This document shows, one piece after another, positions 17,828-25,929 of a stretch of 64,000 bases of DNA. Below the pieces are notes generated by a model. It did no database searches. It was given only the letters and a program-made list of their open reading frames with translations, and had not been told where the DNA came from. Positions within the stretch are counted from its first letter, which is position 1. Every line of letters begins with the position of its first letter. Both the position numbers and the translations under genes were made by a program. The stretch is from Blastococcus sp. TF02A-35 (GTDB lineage: Bacteria; Actinomycetota; Actinomycetes; Mycobacteriales; Geodermatophilaceae), in NCBI RefSeq assembly GCF_004571075.1, contig NZ_SPQP01000008.1, positions 62,001 through 126,000 of the forward strand. The letters run 5' to 3'.

Positions 17828-18649
17828 GTGGCAGAGGAGCACGCACGCGAGGAGCTGGGCAGCACGGGCGCCCCCGAAGAGGACGAGCTGGTGCAGGCCT
17901 TCGACCGCATCGTCGGGCAGGGCGCGCAGCGGCTGCACCGCACCTGGCGCGAGGTGCTGACCACCGGCCTGGCCGGTGGGCTCGAGGTGGGGATCGGGGT
18001 CGTGGCCCTCTTCGCCGTGTACGCCGAGACCGGCAGCCACCTGCTGGCCGGGCTGGCGTTCAGCGTCGGCTTCATCGCCCTGCTGCTGGCCCGCAGCGAG
18101 CTGTTCACCGAGGGCTTCCTCGTGCCGGTGACGGCGGTCGTCGCCGGCCGGGCCGGGATCGGGCAGCTGGCCAAGCTGTGGGCCGGCACGCTCGTGGCCA
18201 ACCTCGTGGGCGGCTGGCTGGTCATGTGGGTGGTCGTGCACGCGCTCCCGGACCTGGGGGCGACGGCGGTGGAGTCGGCCACCACCTTCGTCGACGCGCC
18301 GCTGGACCTCCGCGCGGTCTGCCTGGCGCTGCTCGCCGGGAGCGCGATCACCCTGATGACCCGCATGCAGCAGGGGGCCGAGAGCGAGGCCGGGAAGATC
18401 GTCGCCGCCGTCGCCGGCGCCTTCGTGCTCGCCGGGCTGGTGCTGTTCCACTCGATCCTCGACTCGCTGATCATCTTCGCCGGCATCCATGCCGGCGGGC
18501 CGTTCGGCTACGGCGACTGGCTCGCCTGGTTCTGGTACACGACGCTGCTCAACATGGCCGGCGGGCTGCTGGTCGTCACGCTGCTGCGGCTGGTGCGCAG
18601 CAAGGACCTCATCGAGCGGGAGCGCGAGGCGGTCGCCGACGGCCGCTAG
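17828..18649 (+). CDS. Formate/nitrite transporter (FNT) family channel
   Basis: A 273-residue membrane protein of the FNT family (pentameric anion channels), closest in style to the YfdC-like subgroup. A charged N-terminus leads into six helices; typical segments are GLAGGLEVGIGVVALFAVY, RSELFTEGFLVPVTAVV, and FHSILDSLIIFAGIHAGG. The substrate could be formate, nitrite or another small anion. The GTG at 17828 sits 7 nt behind TAGGGC; a GTG 33 nt upstream is possible. It is followed by an ABC exporter operon without obvious linkage. Confidence 0.82.
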   Translation: MAEEHAREELGSTGAPEEDELVQAFDRIVGQGAQRLHRTWREVLTTGLAGGLEVGIGVVALFAVYAETGSHLLAGLAFSVGFIALLLARSELFTEGFLVPVTAVVAGRAGIGQLAKLWAGTLVANLVGGWLVMWVVVHALPDLGATAVESATTFVDAPLDLRAVCLALLAGSAITLMTRMQQGAESEAGKIVAAVAGAFVLAGLVLFHSILDSLIIFAGIHAGGPFGYGDWLAWFWYTTLLNMAGGLLVVTLLRLVRSKDLIEREREAVADGR

Positions 18650-18685
18650 GCGCGCGCCTGCTGCGCGGGCGGCGGCCGGTTCGCC

Positions 18686-19600
18686 ATGCTGACGCCCGTG
18701 ATCGAGCTGCGCGGCCTGACGAAGCGGTACCGCTCCCGCGTCGCCGTCGACGCGCTGACGGTCACGGTGGAGCCCGGCCGGGTCACCGGCTTCCTCGGCC
18801 CCAACGGCTCCGGCAAGACGACGACGCTGCGCTGCATCCTCGGCCTGACCCGCCCCACCGAGGGGACGGCGACCGTGCTCGGCCGGCCCTACCGCGAGCT
18901 GCCCCGCCCGATGCGGCACGTCGGTGCGCTCATCGACCCGCGCGCCCGCCACCCCGGGCGCACGGCGCACGCCCACCTGCTCGCGCTCGCGCAGAGCAAC
19001 GCGCTGCCGCGCGACCGGGTCGACGAGGTGATCGACCTGGTGGGCCTGGAGCCGGTGGCCCACGAGCGGGTGCGCGGGTTCTCCCTCGGCATGGGGCAGC
19101 GGCTGGGCATCGCCGCGGCGCTGCTCGGCGACCCCGACGTCCTGCTGCTCGACGAGCCGGTCAACGGGCTGGACCCGGAGGGCATCCGCTGGGTGCGAGA
19201 GCTGCTGCGGGCGCTGGCCGACGAGGGCCGCACGGTGCTGGTCTCCAGCCACCTGATGAGCGAGATGGAGGACACCGCCGACCACCTGGTCGTGCTGGGC
19301 CGCGGGCGGCTGCTCGCCGACGTCCCGATGGCCGACCTGCTGGGGGCGCACTCCGCCGTCCGGGTCCGGAGCCCGCAGGCGCCGGTGCTCGCCTCGGCGC
19401 TGCAGCGCGCCGGCGGGCACGTGGAGCTGGAGATCGACGGTGCCCTGCGGGTCGAGGGCCTGGACTGCGACCAGGTGGGCGACGTCGCGTTCCTCGCCGG
19501 GGTCCGGGTGCACGAGCTCGGCCGGGTCACCGCCTCGCTGGAGGCCGCCTACCTGGAGCTGACCGGGGACGACGTCGAGTACCGGGCGGCGGCGCTGTGA
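18686..19600 (+). CDS. ABC transporter ATP-binding protein
   Basis: ATPase of a two-gene exporter-type ABC system; 304 residues. Walker A is GPNGSGKTTT (near residue 38), the signature is SLGMGQRLGIA (about 130), Walker B is VLLLDEPVNGLDPEG (about 152), and the switch histidine is in SSHLMSEM. The C-terminal 90 residues form the extra domain common in antibiotic or lipid exporters of the CcmA/DrrA group. The stop overlaps the permease start by GTGA. The cargo is unknown. Confidence 0.88.
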   Translation: MLTPVIELRGLTKRYRSRVAVDALTVTVEPGRVTGFLGPNGSGKTTTLRCILGLTRPTEGTATVLGRPYRELPRPMRHVGALIDPRARHPGRTAHAHLLALAQSNALPRDRVDEVIDLVGLEPVAHERVRGFSLGMGQRLGIAAALLGDPDVLLLDEPVNGLDPEGIRWVRELLRALADEGRTVLVSSHLMSEMEDTADHLVVLGRGRLLADVPMADLLGAHSAVRVRSPQAPVLASALQRAGGHVELEIDGALRVEGLDCDQVGDVAFLAGVRVHELGRVTASLEAAYLELTGDDVEYRAAAL

Positions 19601-20346
19601 GCCGCGCGGTGCCGTTCACCTCGGTGGTGACCAGCGAGTGGACGAAGCTGCGGACGGTGCGCTCCACCTGGTGGTGCACCGCGCTCTACGTCGCCGTCGT
19701 CGGTGCCGGGGGGTGGTTCGGCGCGGCGATCACCCAGTCCGCGCCCCGAGCCGACTTCGCCGTGGGCTCGGCGCTGACCGGGTTCGGGTTCGGGCAGGTG
19801 CTGGTCGTGGTGCTGGGCGTCCTCGCCGTCACGAGCGAGTTCCGGACGGGGATGGTGCTCGCCTCGCTCACGGCGGTGCCCGGCCGCGGGCGGCTGCTGC
19901 TGGCCAAGACCGTCGTCGTGGTCGCCTGGACGGTCCTGCTCACCGCGCTGCTCTGCCTCTTCTGCTGGTTCGCAGCCAGCCGGCTCACCGCCGTCGAGGG
20001 CGGCGTCCCGCTGACCGACCCCGGGGTGCTGCGGCAGCTGGGCCTGCAGGTCGCCTGCGCCGCGCTGGCCGGGGTGCTCGCCGTCGGCCTGGGGACGCTG
20101 CTGCGCTCCTCGGCCGGGGCCATGGGGGCGGCCATCGGCGTGATGCTGGTGCTGCCCCCCGTGCTGCTGATCTCGGCGTCGGACCAGGCCGAGCGCCTCG
20201 CCCGGGCCCTGCCCGCGTTCCGGGTGGGCGACGAGCCCTTCTTCGCCACGGCGACCTCCTGGCAGGAGGGGCTGGTCGTGCTCGGCGCCTGGGTGGTCGC
20301 CTCCTGGACGCTCGGCGCGGTGCTGCTGGCCCGCCGCGACGTCTAG
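19597..20346 (+). CDS. ABC-2 type permease
   Basis: Membrane partner of the preceding ATPase; 249 residues with six hydrophobic helices. It begins with a cytosolic SEWTKLRTVRSTWWC segment, typical of ABC-2 permeases related to bacitracin or sodium exporters, and contains VTSEFRTGMVLASL after helix 2. Starts at the GTG 19597, overlapping the ATPase stop. The substrate cannot be deduced. Its last 4 nt overlap the convergent DUF1990 gene. Confidence 0.85.
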   Translation: MSRAVPFTSVVTSEWTKLRTVRSTWWCTALYVAVVGAGGWFGAAITQSAPRADFAVGSALTGFGFGQVLVVVLGVLAVTSEFRTGMVLASLTAVPGRGRLLLAKTVVVVAWTVLLTALLCLFCWFAASRLTAVEGGVPLTDPGVLRQLGLQVACAALAGVLAVGLGTLLRSSAGAMGAAIGVMLVLPPVLLISASDQAERLARALPAFRVGDEPFFATATSWQEGLVVLGAWVVASWTLGAVLLARRDV

Positions 20347-20888
20347 CCGGCGGTCGCCCGCCGGATCGCCTGCACGTAGCGCGCGGTCGACGCGCGCTGG
20401 AGCAGCAGGCTCGCCGGGCCGGCCAGCCGCGCGGCGGGGGAGGCCAGCCGGAAGAACACCCGGATCGTGTAGACGACGTCGCCGTCCTCGGTCAGCCGCA
20501 CGGTGAACCGCTCCTCGCCGCTCTCGGGGTGGCCCGGCAGCGTGCCGTAGGAGAAGCCCCGCAGGTCGCCGGTGGTGCTCGCCCACACCACCCGGCACGG
20601 GATGTCGTAGCCGAGCCGGGGCAGCCCCGCGGTGAGGACGACCACGGTGCCCGGCGTGCTCGCCGGCCCGGTCGCCCGGACTCGCAGCCCGACGCCGCGC
20701 TGCGCCCGCCAGCCGAAGACGGCCGCCGCCGCCCGCTCCAGCGCCGCCGGCCCCGAGCCGACGACGGCGGAGTGCTCGGCCAGGTGGTAGCCCGCGGGGA
20801 GCAGGTCCTCGCCGGTGGCGCCCACCTCGGCGTAGGTGAACGGGGCGTCGGCCAGGGTGGCGGGGTCCAGCGCCCGCAGGAGGCCCAT
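20343..20888 (-). CDS. DUF1990 domain protein
   Basis: A 181-residue protein of the DUF1990 family (a START-like helix-grip fold). Conserved pieces include TYAEVGAT, LPAGYHLAEHSAVVGSG, AAAAVFGWRAQRGVGLRV, GFSYGTLPGHPESGEERF and a C-terminal YTIRVFFRLASP. The function of the family is unknown. Its ATG directly follows the stop of the hydroquinone-reductase-like gene upstream, so the two are probably cotranscribed and translationally linked. Confidence 0.85.
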   Translation of the reverse strand: MGLLRALDPATLADAPFTYAEVGATGEDLLPAGYHLAEHSAVVGSGPAALERAAAAVFGWRAQRGVGLRVRATGPASTPGTVVVLTAGLPRLGYDIPCRVVWASTTGDLRGFSYGTLPGHPESGEERFTVRLTEDGDVVYTIRVFFRLASPAARLAGPASLLLQRASTARYVQAIRRATAG

Positions 20889-21896
20889 CTACAGCTGCTG
20901 GGCGATGACCTCGGCGGCCGGCGCCGGGCCCGGGGGAGTGCCGTCGCCGAACGGCCGCCCGCCGAGCGACTCGCGGCCGTGCGGTCTCGTCAGCCCCGAC
21001 AGGTCGGGCCCGGCCGGCACGATCTGCGTCGGGTTGATGTTGGCGTGCACCTGGTAGTAGTGCCGCTTGATGTGGTCCAGGTCGACCGTGTCCCCGAAGC
21101 CCGGGGTCTGGAACAGGTCGCGCAGGTAGGCCCAGACCACCGGCATCTCGGTGATCTTGTTCCGGTTGCACTTGAAGTGGCCGTGGTAGACCGCGTCGAA
21201 GCGGACGAGCGTGGTGAACAGCCGGATGTCGGCCTCGGTGATCGTGTCGCCCACCATGAAGCGCTGGCCGGCCAGCCGCTCCTCCAGCCAGTCCAGGCAG
21301 GCGAAGACGCGCGTGTAGGCGTCCTCGTAGGCCGCCTGGGTGGTGGCGAACCCGGCCTCGTACACGGCGGCGTTGAGGTCGCGGTAGAGACGGGCGTTCA
21401 CCTCGTCGATCTCGCTCCGCAGCGCCTCGGGGTAGAGGTCGGGCGCGCCCTCGCGGGCGAAGGCCCGCCACTCGGTGGCGAGATCCAGGGTCACCTGGAA
21501 GACGTCGTTGGTGACGACGGCGCCGGTGGGCACGTCGACGACCGCCGGCACGCTGATCCCGCCGTCGTAGGTGGGGTCGGCCTTGTGGTACGCGTCGGCC
21601 AGGAAGGCGATGCCCAGGACCGGGTCGACGTCGCCGGGGTCGAGGGTGAACCGCCAGCTGCGGTCGTCCTGGATCGGGTCGGTGACCGCCACGCTGATGG
21701 CGTCCTCCAGGCCCATCAGCCGACGGGTGACCAGCGTGCGGCTGGCCCACGGGCAGGCCCGGCTGACGACGATCCGGTAGCGACCGGGCTCGGCCGGCCA
21801 GCCGTCGCGGCCGTCGGCGGTGATCCGGTCGGTGAAGTGGAAGGGCTGCCGCTCGTAGCGGCCGTCGTCGGTCGTCGGGGGTGCACTGTTCGCCAC
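20889..21896 (-). CDS. Glutathionyl-hydroquinone reductase-like (Xi-class GST) protein
   Basis: A thioredoxin-fold plus helical GST protein of 335 residues. The catalytic cysteine is C48 in SRACPWASR, and the C-terminal part has VGDTITEADIRLFTTLVRFDA style helices typical of Xi-class enzymes, which reductively remove a thiol from conjugated hydroquinones. Actinobacteria with mshB use mycothiol, so the natural conjugate may be a mycothiol-hydroquinone. The GTG at 21896 is preceded by GACACT at -12 to -7 inside a CGGAGACACTGG element that also precedes cysC. The DUF1990 gene follows immediately. Confidence 0.85.
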   Translation of the reverse strand: MANSAPPTTDDGRYERQPFHFTDRITADGRDGWPAEPGRYRIVVSRACPWASRTLVTRRLMGLEDAISVAVTDPIQDDRSWRFTLDPGDVDPVLGIAFLADAYHKADPTYDGGISVPAVVDVPTGAVVTNDVFQVTLDLATEWRAFAREGAPDLYPEALRSEIDEVNARLYRDLNAAVYEAGFATTQAAYEDAYTRVFACLDWLEERLAGQRFMVGDTITEADIRLFTTLVRFDAVYHGHFKCNRNKITEMPVVWAYLRDLFQTPGFGDTVDLDHIKRHYYQVHANINPTQIVPAGPDLSGLTRPHGRESLGGRPFGDGTPPGPAPAAEVIAQQL

Positions 21897-21900
21897 GGCA

Positions 21901-21912
21901 CCAGTGTCTCCG
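21901..21912 (-). promoter_or_regulatory. CGGAGACACTGG element before the hydroquinone-reductase-like gene
   Basis: This 12-nt string lies 4 nt before the GTG at 21896 on the minus strand. An identical string sits at the same distance before cysC (29284-29295). It may be a -10 region (GACACT) of leaderless promoters or a shared regulatory site. Confidence 0.3.
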
Positions 21913-21952
21913 GCTTCCCCCGCGCGCGCCCGGCGGTAGGTTGACCAGCACT

Positions 21953-22810
21953 GTGCTGCCCGCCGTCACCGCCACCCGCTACGTCACCCCGCTGCGCGAG
22001 GGTGGGTCGCTGCCTGGGCTGATGGAGGCCGACGACCTCGGCACCTACGTCGTGAAGTGGCGGGCCGCCGGCCAGGGCGTGCGGGTGCTCGTCGCCGAGG
22101 TGGTCTGCGGGGAGCTGGCCCGCGCCCTGGGCCTGCCGGTGCCCGCGCTCGTGACGGTCGACGTCGCGCCCGAGCTCGCGGTGGGGGAGCCCGACTACGA
22201 GGTGCAGGAGCTGCTCCAGCGCTCCGCCGGCCGCAACCTCGGCCTGGACTACCTGCCGGGGGCGCTGGACTTCGAGGCCGGCGCCGACGGCGTGGACCCG
22301 GAGCTGGCCGGCCGGGTGCTGTGGTTCGACGCGCTCGTGGGGAACGTGGACCGGTCCTGGCGGAACCCGAACATGCTCTTCTGGCACGGCCGGCTGCAGC
22401 TGATCGACCACGGTGCCGCGCTGACCTTCCACCACCACTGGCCCGGCGCCGAGGCCGCCGTCACCCGGCCCTACGACGCCTCCGCGCACGCGCTGGTCGA
22501 GTGCGCGCCGGACGTGCCTGCGGCCGACGCCGCCCTGGCCCCCCGGGTCACCCGGCCGCTGCTCGAGGGCGTGCTGGCGCAGGTGCCCGACGAGTGGCTG
22601 GAGGGTGCGACGCCGGAGGAGCCGCCGCACGCCGTCCGCGAGCGGTACGTGGGCCAGCTGATGGCCCGGCTGGCGGCCCGCGACGCCTGGCTGGCCGGCC
22701 TGGTCGCCGCCGCCGCTGCCGGTGGCGCCGGGCGCCGCCGCCCGCGGGTGGGGGAGAACCGGCCCGGCTGGCTCGGGCCGCCGCCGCCCGAGGGGATGAG
22801 CCAGCGATGA
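21953..22810 (+). CDS. HipA-like kinase domain protein
   Basis: A 285-residue protein with a HipA-type kinase-like fold. A phosphate-loop region (residues about 15-35) is followed by a catalytic segment FDALVGNVDRSWRNPNML and a metal-binding LIDHGAALTFHHHW. It lacks the HipB-like operator-binding partner of a toxin-antitoxin pair. Instead its ATGA overlaps a DUF3037 gene, a recurrent pairing in actinobacteria. The GTG at 21953 follows TAGGTT by 10 nt. Whether it phosphorylates a protein or small molecule is unknown. Confidence 0.78.
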   Translation: MLPAVTATRYVTPLREGGSLPGLMEADDLGTYVVKWRAAGQGVRVLVAEVVCGELARALGLPVPALVTVDVAPELAVGEPDYEVQELLQRSAGRNLGLDYLPGALDFEAGADGVDPELAGRVLWFDALVGNVDRSWRNPNMLFWHGRLQLIDHGAALTFHHHWPGAEAAVTRPYDASAHALVECAPDVPAADAALAPRVTRPLLEGVLAQVPDEWLEGATPEEPPHAVRERYVGQLMARLAARDAWLAGLVAAAAAGGAGRRRPRVGENRPGWLGPPPPEGMSQR

Positions 22811-23199
22811 CGCGGGACACCTTCGAGTACGCCGTGCTGCGCGTCGTCCCCCGCGTCGAGCGGGGGGAGTCGCTCAACGCCGGCGTCCTCGTCTACTGCC
22901 GGCAGCGCGACTACCTGGGCTCGCGGCTGCACCTGGACCCCGACCGGCTGCGCGCCCTGGACCCCACCGCCGACCCGGCCGCCATCGGCCGGGCCCTGCA
23001 GGCGGCGGCCGACGTGTGCGCCGCCGACCCCGGAGCCGGGGCGGCCGGGCGCGAGGCGCTGGGGTCCCGGTTCCGCTGGCTGACGGCGCCGCGCAGCACG
23101 GTGATCCAGCCGGGGCCGGTCCACACCGGCCTCACCGAGGCCCCGGACGCCGAGGCCGACCGCCTGCTCCGCCTCCTGGTCCTCCCCGTCACCGCCTGA
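22807..23199 (+). CDS. DUF3037 domain protein
   Basis: A 130-residue protein of the DUF3037 family: FEYAVLRVVPRVERGESLNA near the start, then GVLVYCRQRDYLGSRLHLD, and RFRWLTAPRSTVIQPGPVHTGL toward the end. No enzymatic motif is recognised. It is translationally coupled to the HipA-like gene by ATGA, so the two proteins probably act together; a regulator or target of the kinase-like protein is the simplest idea. Confidence 0.82.
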   Translation: MTRDTFEYAVLRVVPRVERGESLNAGVLVYCRQRDYLGSRLHLDPDRLRALDPTADPAAIGRALQAAADVCAADPGAGAAGREALGSRFRWLTAPRSTVIQPGPVHTGLTEAPDAEADRLLRLLVLPVTA

Positions 23200-23221
23200 C
23201 CGTCGCCATCGGTGGCCAGGA

Positions 23222-23243
23222 GGTCACCGCAGGTTCACCCGAC
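23222..23243 (+). promoter_or_regulatory. Pho box upstream of phoX
   Basis: Two adjacent 11-nt direct repeats, GGTCACCGCAG and GTTCACCCGAC, match the G(G/T)TCACC unit bound by PhoP in Streptomyces and relatives. They lie 69 nt before the phoX start, so expression under phosphate starvation is expected. Confidence 0.6.
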
Positions 23244-23311
23244 GGCCACGCGCCCGTGGACCGGGCCGGGTTGGCTGCGCAGGCCAGTCTCCGCGCGACC
23301 AGAGGGACCCG

Positions 23312-25558
23312 ATGACCGACATCCAGGAGCCGCGCCCCCGGGCGCTGCTGCCGTTCCTGAGCACCCTGCGCCACGGCAGCCGCAGCCACGCGACCTGCTT
23401 CTACAAGTGCGGCAACGCCTGCGACTCGCCCATCCCGAACCAGACCGACAACCCGACCTTCGCCGAGGTCGTGCAGACGGCGTTCAGCCGGCGCAACATG
23501 CTGAAGGCCGCCGGCATCGGTGCGCTGGTCGTGGCGGCCGGCCCGGCCCTGCCCGCGGCGGCCCACGACCAGAAGGGCCCCGGCGGCGGCCGCGGCAACG
23601 GTGGGTCCCGCGGCGCCCTGACGTTCCAGCCGGTGGCGCAGAACCTCGAGGACGAGCTGATCGTCCCCACCGGCTACGGGTACTCGGTCGTCATGCGCTG
23701 GGGCGACCCGGTGGAGAAGGGCGCGCCGGCCTTCGCCGTGGACGCGCAGACCCCCGAGGCCCAGGCCAAGCAGTTCGGCTACAACTGCGACTACATCGGC
23801 TTCCTGCCGCTGGACGGGCGCGGCGACCGGTTCCTGCTCGTGGTCAACCACGAGTACACCAACGAGGAGCTGATGTTCTCCGGCGTCACCTCCGCGGCGG
23901 CGACGACCACCCAGCAGAAGCGCATCGCGATGATGGCGCACGGCATCTCGGTGGTCGAGGTCCGGCGGGACGGCCGCTCCGGCAACTGGAAGCCGGTCCC
24001 CGGAGCCGCCAGCAACCGGCGGATCACCACCGACACCCGCTTCGAGCTGACCGGCCCCGCGGCCGGGTCGCGCTACCTGCAGACCAAGGCCGACCCCAGC
24101 GGGCGCGTGGCCCTGGGCACGCTCAACAACTGCGCCGGCGGCATGACGCCGTGGGGCACGACCCTGCACGGCGAGGAGAACTTCAACCAGTACTTCGGGA
24201 CGGCGACGCCGTTCGCCGAGGACCCCGCCGAGCCGCGGCTGGCCCGGTACGGGGTCCGGATCGCCCCGTCCGGCCGCCGCTGGGAGACGGTCGACCAGCG
24301 GTTCGACCTGTCGGTGGAGCCCAACGAGGTGAACCGCTTCGGCTGGGTGGTCGAGGTGGACCCCTACGACCCGCGCTCGACGCCGAAGAAGCGGACGGCC
24401 CTGGGGCGGTTCAAGCACGAGGGCGCCAACGTGCAGATCGCCGAGGACGGCCGGGTGGTCGCCTACTCCGGTGACGACGAGGCGTTCGACTACATCTACA
24501 AGTTCGTCTCGAAGAAGAGGATGAAGAAGGGCAACGACCGGCACTCCCGGGCCCACAACCTCACCCTGCTCGACGAGGGCGACCTCTACGTCGCCCGGTT
24601 CGTCGGCGACTCCCCGCCGGCGCAGGTCACCGGCACCGGCGACCTGCCCGCCGACGGCGAGTTCGACGGCTGGGGCCAGTGGATCCCGCTGGTCAAGGAC
24701 GGCCGCTCGATGGTCAAGGGCAAGGACGTCGCCTGGGTGCTGACCTTCACCCGCCTGGCGGCCGACCGCCTCGGCAAGGAGCTGGACGCCAACGGCAACT
24801 TCCCGGTGCCCGCGGCGCCCGTGGTCGTCGACGCCAGCAAGGTGCCCACCCGCATGGACCGGCCGGAGGACATCCAGGTCAACCCGGTCAACGGCCGGGT
24901 CTACGCCGCCCTGACCAACAACTCCAGCCGCACCGGCGCACCGGGCTCGGCGACCGGGCCCGACGAGGCGAACCCGCGCAACACCTCGTTCGGCTTCGAC
25001 CGGGGCACCTACGGCCCGCGCCCCGGCAACCGCAACGGCCACATCATCGAGTGGCGCGAGACGCGCGGCGCCACGGGTGACCGGTTCGAGTGGCGGCTGT
25101 TCCTCGTGGCCGGTGACCCGAACGACCCGGGCACCTACTTCGCCGGCTACGACAAGTCGAAGGTCAGCGCGATCTCCTGCCCGGACAACCTCGAGTTCGA
25201 CCCGGCCGGCAACCTGTGGATCTCCACCGACGGCAACGTGCTGTCCAACCGGAACCAGTCCGAGGGGACCACCGCGGTGGCCGCCAACGACGGTCTGTTC
25301 GCCGTCCCCACCGAGGGCCGGGAGCGCGGCCACGTCAAGGCGTTCCTGACCGTGCCGCGCGGCGCGGAGTGCAGCGGTCCGCTCATCCCCGAGGACGGCA
25401 GGTCGGTGTTCGTCTCCGTGCAGCACCCGGGTGAGGCGAGCGGCTCCACCCGGGACAACCCGAACAGCACGTGGCCCGACCGGGCCCCCGTCCGGCCGTT
25501 CCCGCGGCCCAGCGTCGCCGTCGCCTACCGGCTGGACGGCGGTCGGGTCGATAGCTGA
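23312..25558 (+). CDS. phoX: Tat-exported PhoX-family alkaline phosphatase
   Basis: A phosphatase of 748 residues that releases phosphate from organic esters outside the cell. A long N-terminus leads to a twin-arginine signal (SRRNMLK, residues 59-65), a hydrophobic stretch and an AxA-type site near residue 84. The mature part has PhoX segments such as FLLVVNHEYTNEE, NNCAGGMTPWGTTLHGEENF, and a long C-terminal beta-propeller region ending in FVSVQHPGEASGST. PhoX uses Ca/Fe cofactors, so folding before Tat export makes sense. A Pho box upstream and a hairpin terminator downstream frame it as a single-gene unit. Confidence 0.92.
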   Translation: MTDIQEPRPRALLPFLSTLRHGSRSHATCFYKCGNACDSPIPNQTDNPTFAEVVQTAFSRRNMLKAAGIGALVVAAGPALPAAAHDQKGPGGGRGNGGSRGALTFQPVAQNLEDELIVPTGYGYSVVMRWGDPVEKGAPAFAVDAQTPEAQAKQFGYNCDYIGFLPLDGRGDRFLLVVNHEYTNEELMFSGVTSAAATTTQQKRIAMMAHGISVVEVRRDGRSGNWKPVPGAASNRRITTDTRFELTGPAAGSRYLQTKADPSGRVALGTLNNCAGGMTPWGTTLHGEENFNQYFGTATPFAEDPAEPRLARYGVRIAPSGRRWETVDQRFDLSVEPNEVNRFGWVVEVDPYDPRSTPKKRTALGRFKHEGANVQIAEDGRVVAYSGDDEAFDYIYKFVSKKRMKKGNDRHSRAHNLTLLDEGDLYVARFVGDSPPAQVTGTGDLPADGEFDGWGQWIPLVKDGRSMVKGKDVAWVLTFTRLAADRLGKELDANGNFPVPAAPVVVDASKVPTRMDRPEDIQVNPVNGRVYAALTNNSSRTGAPGSATGPDEANPRNTSFGFDRGTYGPRPGNRNGHIIEWRETRGATGDRFEWRLFLVAGDPNDPGTYFAGYDKSKVSAISCPDNLEFDPAGNLWISTDGNVLSNRNQSEGTTAVAANDGLFAVPTEGRERGHVKAFLTVPRGAECSGPLIPEDGRSVFVSVQHPGEASGSTRDNPNSTWPDRAPVRPFPRPSVAVAYRLDGGRVDS

Positions 25559-25573
25559 CGACCCACGCCCCGG

Positions 25574-25602
25574 AGCCCCCGCACCCGACCGGTGCGGGGG
25601 CT
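25574..25602. terminator. Bidirectional terminator between phoX and the pterin dehydratase gene
   Basis: AGCCCCCGCAC pairs with GTGCGGGGGCT around a 7-nt loop: a perfect 11-bp GC stem. It sits between two convergent genes and can serve both. Confidence 0.75.
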
Positions 25603-25609
25603 CTGCGCG

Positions 25610-25903
25610 TCAGCGGGGCAGCAGGGCGTCGATGCGCCGGGCGAGCTCGAGGTCCAGCTCGCTGGCCCCGCCCGCGGAGTGGCTGACCAGCGTCAGGTGG
25701 AGGGTGCGCCAGCGCAGGTCGATGTCGGGGTGGTGGTCCATCTCCTCGGCGACGTCGGCGATGGCCACGACCGCGGCGACGGCGTCCCGGAAGCTCGGCA
25801 GCTGCACCGAGCGCCGGATCCCGTCGCCGTCGCCGGACCACAGCGGCAGCCCGTGCATCGAGGCGGCGAGCTCGTCGGGGGAGAGGCGCGGTGGGCGAGG
25901 CAT
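25610..25903 (-). CDS. Pterin-4a-carbinolamine dehydratase
   Basis: A 97-residue protein of the PCD/DCoH family, which dehydrates 4a-hydroxytetrahydropterin. The active-site signature is EEMDHHPDIDLRWRTLHLTL, and FRDAVAAVVAIADVAE precedes it. It is last on the minus strand after the sulfate-reduction genes, 26 nt past cysH. No aromatic amino acid hydroxylase is nearby, so in this setting a role in molybdopterin or pterin repair is possible. Confidence 0.88.
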   Translation of the reverse strand: MPRPPRLSPDELAASMHGLPLWSGDGDGIRRSVQLPSFRDAVAAVVAIADVAEEMDHHPDIDLRWRTLHLTLVSHSAGGASELDLELARRIDALLPR

Positions 25904-25929
25904 GCGCCCATGGTGACGTGCCGGCCGGC

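Noticed and set aside
22807-23199. HipA-like/DUF3037 pair as a classic HipBA toxin-antitoxin module
   Set aside because: No helix-turn-helix HipB-like protein is encoded on either side.
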